Source: Lepas anatifera (lineage: Eukaryota > Arthropoda > Thecostraca > Lepadidae). Taken from it: 64,000 bases of DNA. This document shows, in pieces, positions 57,345-64,000 of this stretch; within the stretch, counting starts at the first letter, position 1; the number at the start of each line of letters is the position of its first letter. A model generated the notes under the pieces. It was not told where the DNA came from and ran no database searches. It saw only the letters and a list, made by a program, of their open reading frames with translations. The stretch spans positions 24,826-88,825 of the forward strand of contig JAOTON010001042.1 in the NCBI GenBank assembly GCA_034440635.1, in the 5' to 3' direction. A program made the translations under genes and the position numbers.

Positions 57345-57715
57345 GCCCATAGTCTATATATAGATGTTTTCCGTAAAATGATACATGGAGGAAATACGTC
57401 AGGGCGAATCATCACTCCAATCACATGATTCAATAACCATCATATGACAATTGTTCCCTAAAAGTTTTATCCCCCTATCGCGATTCTATCATAATATCCC
57501 GTAGCTCACCTTTGATCATGTTCCATCGTGAATCGCAAACCGTCCGGATTCACTGACCTAGCACGACTGACTCATACACTGGGCAGACGGCGGCGATTCT
57601 TGTTTCGACAGGACAAAGACAGGTTATAACCGGATAAAACCGGCACGAGCGATGCTCGTCATTTGAGGACGACAGGACTTCCGGGTATTGGAGCATCTAT
57701 ATATAGACTATGGGC
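57345..57715. repeat. 371-bp segment with perfect 21-bp inverted ends inside piggyBac
   Basis: GCCCATAGTCTATATATAG plus AT at the left is exactly inverted at the right, where it overlaps the right piggyBac terminus by the GGGC. It may be a foldback insertion or duplicated transposase-binding sites. Confidence 0.75.
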
Positions 57716-57728
57716 AGATTCGGGTTAA

Positions 57729-57782
57729 GCGCTAGCTGTTAAGCAGATCACGTGCAGTTTGAAGCGTGGGGATCACCCCAAG
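57729..57782 (+). mobile_element. MITE, family H, copy 1, right part
   Basis: Continuation of 54487-54704 across the piggyBac insertion. Confidence 0.75.
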
Positions 57783-57842
57783 CCTATGTCGGAGGTGGAA
57801 TATAGATACCAACTAGTGGATTGGTATATTTCAATTGCATTG

Positions 57843-57904
57843 GCGGATGTCAGGAAGAGAGGCAGGGGCTCAAACCCCTTCCTGAAATGTCTGAGTGCCT
57901 ATAG
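57843..57904 (+). mobile_element. hAT-type MITE, family F, copy 2, left part (split by mariner-type element)
   Basis: TTGGCGGATGTCAGGAAG...GGGGCTCAAACCCCTTCCTGAAATGTCTGAGTGCCTATAG matches the inverted 61832-61984 copy. It resumes after the mariner-type element at 58900 with GATGTAGTGACAG. The far end is decayed. Confidence 0.7.
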
Positions 57905-57906
57905 TA

Positions 57907-58897
57907 CAGGGTGACCCAAAAAAACAGTCATCACCAAAAGTCAAATAACGTCCAAAATTGTATTTCGATCATGACCAAACTTCATCCACATTACGACAAG
58001 GGTGCCTGTCGATATTCTCAACACCCACCAACTTTCAATTCTCTGGCTTAAAACTCGGTTTTTTACTAGCGTTTCAAGATGTGCTCCAAATGAGCCTCCC
58101 ACCACTGCAGGCGGTGACCCAAAAAACAGTCATCACCAAAAGTCAAATAACGTCCAAAATTTTACTTCGTTCATAACCAAACTTAATCCACATTATAAAA
58201 AAGGCTATGTGTTCAACATCCATCAACTTTCAAGTCTCTGGCTTAAAAAACTCGGTTTTTTTACTGGCGTTTCAAGATGTGCCCCAAATGAGCCTCCCTC
58301 GCCGCTGCAGGCGAAGTTCTCGATGACCCGCTCGCATTCCTCCTTCGGGATCGCTCTTATGGCTGCTGTGATGGCTGCCTTCAGTGCAGGAATGGTCTGT
58401 GGGTTGTCTTCATACACCCTGTCCTTCAAGTACCGTCACAGATAAAAATCGGGGGTTGCAAGCCTGGTGAATGCGGCGACCACTCGGGGTCACAACTGCG
58501 GCTGATCAGTCGGTTAGGGAACCGCTGCCGTAGCCATGTCAGTGATTCTTTTGAGGTGTCAGGGGTGTCGCTATCCTGTTGGAACCACTGGAGGGCCCTG
58601 AAGACCCCTCTCCGTCGACCAAGTATTGTCCAGAACTCTCCAAGCACCTGGACATACCGCTCGGTGTTGATTGTCACAGACTTGCCGGATCCAAGTGTGC
58701 CTGCAGCGGCGGGGGCTCACTTGGAGCACATCTTGAAGCGCCAGTAAAATAAGAATTTTTAAGCCAGAGACTTGAAAGTTGGTGGATGTTAAGCACATAG
58801 CCTTGCCATAATGTGGATGAAGTTTGGTCATGATCGAAATAAAACTTCGGATGATACTTAACTTTTGGGTGAAGACTGTTTTTGTTGGGTCACCCTG
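57907..58897 (-). mobile_element. Mariner-type element with long inverted repeats, 991 bp, TA duplication
   Basis: The left end CAGGGTGACCCAAAAAAACAGT is inverted at the right as ACTGTTTTTGTTGGGTCACCCTG; TA flanks both ends (57905-57906, 58898-58899). The inverted repeat is about 180-200 bp long. The left copy is present twice in tandem (57910-58110 and 58110-58312). Broken transposase sequence occupies the centre. Confidence 0.88.
58223..58700 (-). pseudogene. Mariner-type transposase, C-terminal fragments
   Basis: The frame 58677-58426 reads VNTERYVQVL-like start (TINTERYVQVLGEFW), then QWFQQDSDTPDTSKESLTWL (catalytic D in the QQDxAxxH-type box; the usual H is D here), RQRFPNRLIS and DPEWSPHSPGLQPP (second catalytic D region). 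The next frame (58429-58223) adds LKDRVYEDNPQTIPALKAAI and RAIPKEECERVIENF, the expected C-terminal continuation. The N-terminal helix-turn-helix half is missing. Inactive. Confidence 0.88.
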
Positions 58898-59122
58898 TAA
58901 AATGCATCGCTGGAGGCTTTCCGATGTAGTGACAGATTGACGGGGAATTTAGTACACTTACAAGACACCACAATCACTCGACCGATATTTATTCCATGGA
59001 TAGGTTCATGTCCATGCTTTGTATTAGATGTTGGCATCAGTTCGCAATACTTGATCCCCGCCTAAATGTACCCGTCGCGCCTCTCAAGCCCTAGCACGGA
59101 ACGCGACGTCTCGGTCACCAGT

Positions 59123-59579
59123 TTAAAGGGAATGCGGCACCTTGGTGGAATCCAGGAGTTTAGTGTAATTAGGGACATTTTTAGCCGAATGTCATGAAAA
59201 CCTCCATGATTTCTCTAGAAAATGTACAATGAGCTCAATATTTTGATTTTAAAATGCTCCCCTAGGGTTAAAAGTAAACCTCTGCCTGCGGATGACCTCA
59301 TGATATGGCAAGTACTATCATATCAAATAGGCTTCAAGGGCTTCAATTGGCTTGACTACTCACCGTAGCATCAGCGCTATCGTCACACCAACAGCTGACA
59401 ATTTTGTTCGCCAGGCTGGGGTAGATTTTGGGTACACTTCAGGTAGGTTTTTAGCTTTTATCCACGGAAACTTTGAGTTTCAAGACAAATTATATATTGA
59501 ATACCGGGTTTTCCGGCATCCTTTACAACTTAGCTATCTCGGTTAAAATAACGTTATAAAGGTACAAAATTCCCTTTAA
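59123..59579 (-). mobile_element. TTAA-associated MITE, family G, copy 3
   Basis: Begins TTAAAGGGAATGCGGCACCTT and ends TACAAAATTCCCTTTAA. Inverted relative to copies 1 and 2; the same interior blocks in reverse order. TTAA at both ends. Confidence 0.85.
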
Positions 59580-60237
59580 TTGTAGTGCCTATACATATCA
59601 GGAGTCATTTTTCTCGCAATCTCACATGTTAATTTTTCTCGCTCCAATCGGGTGATCTCTCTTTCATCAGTCGACCTTTCCGCAAGACGTCCCTCAATGT
59701 TGGAAGCTTTGAAACGGGAAGCTCGGCCAATGGGCCAATCAGATCTCTATCCCATACTTCTCGCCTGAGTCGTTTACTCCTATTCCTCGGCATTTTCGGT
59801 TTTAAACACAGATGTTTAGGAAGTCGAAGTTATACTTCTTTTTCGCTTCTTTTATAGCGACGGCACACAAGTAGCACCTCTCGTGTAGATACAGAAAAGA
59901 AAACACATATGTTGATTTGCATTTCCTACGACCTCCTGGTACATTTTGCAAACTGTCTCGACGCAAGATCACTTAATATTGCCTCCCCTGTCTTTTCCCA
60001 GTGTAAGGGTGTGTCACAATCCAAACCAGCGAAAATATTGTAGGGACTTATGTGTTGCGAGCGGTAACTTGTCTCGGCGCCCAACTTTACCTTTCTCATC
60101 CCTTCAATTTGCAAGTATTTCGCTAAGGTGTGCATTAGGGTGTTTCAGTCCACAATAGTAAAATTTTTGTTTGTTTGGAACGAAGTCATATCGACTTTCC
60201 CCCAGCTCTATACGTAAAACTGAATCGATTGACACCC
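59580..60237. other. Non-coding stretch, nothing recognised
   Basis: No ORF with a recognisable domain and no repeat match. Confidence 0.4.
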
Positions 60238-60555
60238 TTAAAAGCAAAATAAAAGGACATTTAGAGGTCGCGCACTTTTATCACCAAAACCATTACACTT
60301 GAAAAAGGCACATTCTTTCTTGGTGCGCTTGGGTAGAGCCCTCCGATGGAGTTCCACCACTCGGAGCAGGTACTGCTTCTGCTTCTCGTCCTTGACAAAT
60401 CCGTTGAACCTCTTCATGAGGGTGATCTCCCTTTCCCGCTGTTTTTGTCTTGAGTCGAAAGTTAGAGTCGTTGTGGCGTCCCATTTGATATAATAATCCT
60501 TCCCATATGTAGAAGGAGTATCGCAACAGATTCGACGCATAAGTTCTAAATTCAA
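60238..60555 (-). CDS. Unrecognised 105-codon basic ORF
   Basis: The frame reads DYYIKWDATTTLTFDSRQKQ, REREITLMKRFNGFVKDEKQ and YLLRVVELHRRALPKRTKKE. It is lysine/arginine-rich, looks helical and has protein-like composition with no internal stop. An inverted partial copy (60806-60886) repeats its DATTT...RQKQ codons with small changes, one of them opening a different frame. I do not recognise the family; part of an unknown transposon or a duplicated exon is possible. Confidence 0.35.
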   Translation of the reverse strand: MNLELMRRICCDTPSTYGKDYYIKWDATTTLTFDSRQKQREREITLMKRFNGFVKDEKQKQYLLRVVELHRRALPKRTKKECAFFKCNGFGDKSARPLNVLLFCF

Positions 60556-60886
60556 CGTAAGAACATATTTTAAGCCACATCAAACGATCAAACAATTACT
60601 GGTCAAACCAAAAAACAGGATAGACAACCGGAAAAACCAGGCCCAGTATACAAGATGGAATGTAATGACTGTCCAAAAATATACATTTGAGAGAGCAAAA
60701 GGATGATGGAAGCCCGACAAGACGAACACCGAAAATCTAGACAAAAAACTAATCCGAGAGTCAATTGACGAGAGAGAGCAGCGGAGGCCACAGCGGAACA
60801 TTCATTCAAGAAGGATCATTATATCAAATGGGACGCCACAACGACTTTAACTTTCGACTCAAGACAAAAGCAGCGGGAAATAAAAA
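60424..60886. repeat. Inverted repeat, about 78-bp arms, 300-bp centre
   Basis: Arm 60424-60505 and arm 60806-60886 are inverted copies of GGACGCCACAACGACT, TTCGACTCAAGACAAAA and flanking bases, with a few substitutions. Confidence 0.8.
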
Positions 60887-61310
60887 GAGGCAATTTACCT
60901 CCAAACCACCACGGAACCCAAAATGGATAGGAAATATCGGCAAAGTTACCATCTTATCTGGATTTTTGGACCTCTTAAAACGCCAGCCAAACAAGAGATT
61001 GAATTGAAAAATAACACGTGCTTAGAGCTAATAATTCTAAAATGATTCGTCATGTTCATAGCTAAGATTGTTCTTTCAAAGTTTACCCTGTCTTCGTGTT
61101 TTTCGCTTAGTTAGGTTTATGTCATAGTGTTATCTTCATTTCCCTTTAAAACGGGTGCGGGATGCTCCCGAAATTGGTCGGGTTTTTATGCTCAGGCTAG
61201 TCTTGTGCAGTAATAAATGTTTTATTTAATTTGAAGACTATTTCAGATGTGAAATAGAAAACCAAGCTAAAGAAAACTAGCGCCAGTATCAGTGTGGAAA
61301 TGTGTACATT

Positions 61311-61457
61311 CATAGGCGTAGGAACAGGGGGCAGGGGGCCATAGCCCCCAAAAATATTCTTCATTCTTAACCCTTAACCCTATGGCGTTGACTGGAAAGA
61401 AAAGACTTCCAAATGCACCTTGGCCTCCCCAATATTCTGGACGTTCCTACGCTTATG
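61311..61457. mobile_element. hAT-type MITE, 147 bp, perfect 8-bp target duplication
   Basis: CATAGGCGTAGGAAC at the left is inverted as GTTCCTACGCTTATG at the right. TGTACATT flanks both ends (61303-61310 and 61458-61465). Too short to code. Confidence 0.9.
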
Positions 61458-61831
61458 TGTACATTTGAATACATTTAATAAAAAACTGCAAAAGTGCACG
61501 ACCTCTAAATATTATCGAAATACATGGAAATTTCGCACAGAAGCTTGTAAGCAGATGAGGTTTCAGGGGAACGTCGATATGCGTCAAAATATTGCATTTT
61601 GGAACAATGAAACACCCTAGTGTGCATCGAACATCAAAGCTGTGAGCACCCGGTGGCAATTAAGCTGCCATATCTTCTGGTATAATGATCGTTGCTCCGG
61701 TGGTATGCCGTGGCAACTCATGCCAGCTTCCGTCAACTTAGCCTCAGGCAACTACAGTTGCCATTGTCACTCGCCTTAAAAAGAGATTCGTCGGTGAGTC
61801 TTGCACATTTCTAATTCACAACAGAAAAGTG

Positions 61832-61984
61832 GCAGATCCAGGACCATATATTTTTTTGGGGTTAGGGGCTCAGGCCACCCCCGTCACTACCTCGCACAGC
61901 CTACAACTATGTATCTACTATAGGCACTCCGACATTTCGGGGAGGGGTTTGAGCCCTCTGCTCCCCCTTACATCCGCCACTGCA
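61832..61984 (-). mobile_element. hAT-type MITE, family F, copy 3
   Basis: Left AGTGGCAGATCCAGG, right CATCCGCCACTGC. The interior CGACATTTCGGGGAGGGGTT and GAGCCCTCTGC is shared with copies 1 and 2. Confidence 0.75.
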
Positions 61985-62040
61985 GCTGAAATATACCTAT
62001 CCACTAGCTGGGATCTATTTTCACCTCCTACATGTGTTTA

Positions 62041-62312
62041 GGGTGATTCCCACGCTTCAAAACGCACGTGATCTGCTCTAACAGTCAGCCCGTAAATCAC
62101 CGTACGCTAGCACCATGGATTTCCAACGGAGACTGCAAAACCAAAAATTATTAAACATCCATGCATAAATGATCGATATTGCTCATGCTCCCGTTGTCCC
62201 ATTTCAAAAGTTCTTTCACTTCTGAGTTTCATAAAGCCTAGTGCAGTATAAAAACAATGTTAAGGAATGATCCATATAGTTTGAATTTTTCACTCCACTC
62301 TACTGGGCAATG
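62041..62312 (-). mobile_element. MITE, family H, copy 2 (uninterrupted)
   Basis: It runs from AGGGTGATTCCCACGCTTC to CACTCCACTCTACTG. It reconstructs the site split by piggyBac at 54705. Ends read inward AGGGTGATTCCCA and AGAGTGGAGTGA are only loosely inverted, with TA adjacent. Confidence 0.75.
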
Positions 62313-62324
62313 TTTGCCTTGACA

Positions 62325-62880
62325 CGCGCAGTGGAGAGGAGTTTGGCGTCAACGTGCATTGGAGGTGGTTCTAAAGTGTCCCCTCAGGTTTCGAAAAACC
62401 AAGAGGGTTGGAGAAACTCCCGTTAGGAGATGTGCAGAGGCTATAGTCGTCAACGTTATTTCCAAGTTTCATTGACCTGGGCCAATATCTTGAAGCTCAA
62501 GCGAGGTCGTAAAGATCAAGTCCGCCTGTGTTGGGGGACCTATTGGGAAATGCCGTGATTATGCAGGAAAACCGAAAATGCACTGAAAGCAGAAAAAGTC
62601 ATACAGTCCCACACAATGTGCTCTGAACATCTGAGGCCAAGGTCGTTAAGTCACGGATATATGACGTAAATATATCACATGTTCCAAATAATGTACAACA
62701 CAACTGGCACTTAACAATCTTAGGGTGGGCATTGAAGGTTTGACTTGACAAAAGACCTTTGACTCTTAACCGGTGAAATTGACCTTGAAACTGTGTTACC
62801 TTAACTATGAAGTCATAGAAGAGCACGTGTCATACTAAGTAATCCCATCTGACCGAAACACTAGAGTCAATGACCGCCCC
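62325..62880 (+). repeat. TGACCT-rich repeat, family C, copy 3 (partial)
   Basis: ACGCGCAGTGGAGAGGAGT through AACACTAGAGTCAATGACCG matches 33515-34120; it ends abruptly at a GGGACC cluster. Confidence 0.78.
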
Positions 62881-62962
62881 TTCCTTGCCGGGACCATGTC
62901 AGGACTGTTCCTTTCCTGCCGGGACCAGGCCGGGCCTGCCGCCTTTCCTGCCGTGACCAGTA
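62878..62962 (+). repeat. GGGACC-motif cluster 3
   Basis: CTTGCCGGGACCATG, CCTGCCGGGACCAGG and CCTGCCGTGACCAG form about three units of 27-33 bases at the breakpoint between family C copy 3 and family A copy 3. Confidence 0.6.
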
Positions 62963-63029
62963 GGCTCAGCCTTTGTGTATATAAGACAATTGGCATTTTC
63001 GGTCTTAGAACACATATTTTCATATGTAA

Positions 63030-63410
63030 AATTGAATTTTTAACCTTCACCCCGTTGGGGTGTTTGAAATCCCCCTCGGCTTTTTCCAGTGGCACGAAAA
63101 AACGGCGGCGCAAAGCGCCGTAGTTCTGGCACACCTTATCCTTGGCCAATTCCGCAACTTTCCCTAAATTTTAAGGTTAAATCATCTCAGGTCAGGTCAC
63201 CAGTGCAGGTCAAGTGACCTCACCTCAAAAATATTTTAGGTGGCATAAGTAAGAAAAGGGTTGGAGAATATGTCGGATTGAAACTTATATCACATAATGC
63301 CCCCCGCCCCTGAGTGCTGCTAACATATATTCCGGGATTTCCTATATCGATGACCTAAGGTCAGGTACGGACCATGACCTCCATTGAAATACATGGTAAA
63401 ACAGAAATTG
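63030..63410 (+). repeat. AGGTCA-rich repeat, family A, copy 3
   Basis: Same orientation as 44985-45420. It contains the hairpin CGGCGGCGC-AAA-GCGCCG, the AGGTCAGGTCACC run and an exact TGACCTAAGGTCA at 63351-63363. Confidence 0.8.
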
Positions 63411-63567
63411 GACTGTATTTGTGTAGATACAGCTGAGAATACCTTATATTCTTAAAATCGTAGTATCCTGGGTCCCTTTCCAGGTTAATGCTTGGAATTC
63501 CCTTTACCCGTAATCCTTCTTGAGAAGTCGCCTGAAGCTATTTTCTTAAGCAGTTTTCAGGCTTAGG

Positions 63568-63810
63568 TCAATAACTTTGGTGATGAAATGATGGTACAGT
63601 TCTCAAATATCTACCACTTGGCTTATCTGTCAGTGTGTAGTATTCCTCAGTAATCGTTCCCATTTCAGCTTGCCAGGATATATCTGGCACTCTAGCCTGG
63701 TGTGCTTCTCTCGTCTCCCCCGTCATCAAAGGACTTGCCACGGGAGAAACCGACCCCACCAATCTTGAACGAGCAACTCCTACAATGCAGGGCTTGGATT
63801 TAGAAGTCAA
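63568..63810 (-). CDS. Weak candidate exon, unrecognised
   Basis: An 80-codon minus-strand frame (SKSKPCIVGVARSRLVGSVS, then ISWQAEMGTITEEYYTLTD) ends at 63568. About 50 bases upstream on the minus strand lies GTGAAG|GTGAGC, a consensus splice donor near 63862, at the edge of a GC-rich stretch reaching the window end. The frame may be chance; no domain is recognised. Confidence 0.2.
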   Translation of the reverse strand: MTSKSKPCIVGVARSRLVGSVSPVASPLMTGETREAHQARVPDISWQAEMGTITEEYYTLTDKPSGRYLRTVPSFHHQSY

Positions 63811-64000
63811 AGTTTAAAGTTCCACAAGGCATTGTGGGACAGCCACCCCGCTCACCTTCACAAAACACAGTCAGTTGCCGGGCTGACTGATGCTCGGATA
63901 AGTATTGAGCGCCGGAGCTCTCAGGGGATCCGATCCTGTTGCACATACGCACTGCCACTACATGTTCCTGAGCAGCGAGCCGGCGCCCGACGCTCTTCCA

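Larger units (their letters stand above)
54709..57724 (-). mobile_element. Complete piggyBac element, 3016 bp, TTAA target duplication
   Basis: The left end CCCGGATCTGCCC (54709-54721) is inverted at the right as GGGCAGATTCGGG (57712-57724), one mismatch. TTAA flanks both sides (54705-54708 and 57725-57728). CCC termini next to TTAA define piggyBac. It encodes a piggyBac transposase on the minus strand with all three catalytic aspartates but two frame breaks. GC content is much higher than its surroundings. Subterminal repeats are annotated separately. Confidence 0.93.

Overview
This window is eukaryotic, and almost certainly from an invertebrate animal, probably marine. The evidence is Penelope-like retroelements with GIY-YIG endonucleases, CR1-type LINEs with a PHD-finger ORF1, hAT, piggyBac and mariner DNA transposons, many MITEs, microsatellites and splice-like signals. 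There are no operons, bacterial ribosome sites, rRNA or CRISPR arrays. I cannot fix the phylum from sequence alone.

Almost everything I can identify is mobile-element DNA. Layout: 1-5 kb holds the end of a Penelope-like element (PLE), several short repeats, a piggyBac-type MITE and a LINE RT fragment. At 5.5-8.1 kb lies a complete 2.58-kb hAT-type element with a perfect 8-bp target duplication. It carries gene-like cargo rather than a visible transposase and sits in the C-terminal codons of an older ORF. 8.3-15 kb is mostly non-coding with one MITE and CpG-rich stretches. At 15.4-17.9 kb is a near-perfect palindrome of two PLE fragments (980-bp arms, 547-bp centre). At 21.9-24.3 kb a long TGACCT-rich repeat is interrupted by a LINE. 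25-26.5 kb has another PLE fragment and a TA-flanked element. At 28.0-32.0 kb is a nearly full-length but frameshifted CR1-like LINE. 32.3-35.2 kb has a large GT microsatellite, a second long TGACCT-rich repeat and a decayed minisatellite. 35.9-50 kb contains MITEs, candidate host exons (38.6 kb and 43.5-43.8 kb) and further AGGTCA-rich repeats. 54.5-59.6 kb is a nest: a complete 3.0-kb piggyBac inside one MITE, and next to it a mariner-type element with long duplicated inverted repeats inside a hAT-type MITE. 60-64 kb holds more MITEs and repeats.

Two themes stand out. First, three dispersed repeat families (called A, B and C here) are packed with AGGTCA/TGACCT nuclear-receptor half-sites. 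Families A and B, otherwise different, share one exact 13-bp everted palindrome. Second, the insertion order can be read directly from interrupted repeats and target duplications.

No intact transposase or reverse transcriptase gene is visible; every large coding region has at least one frameshift or truncation. Candidate host exons are few and unrecognised. Family names A-L are local labels used only in this annotation.
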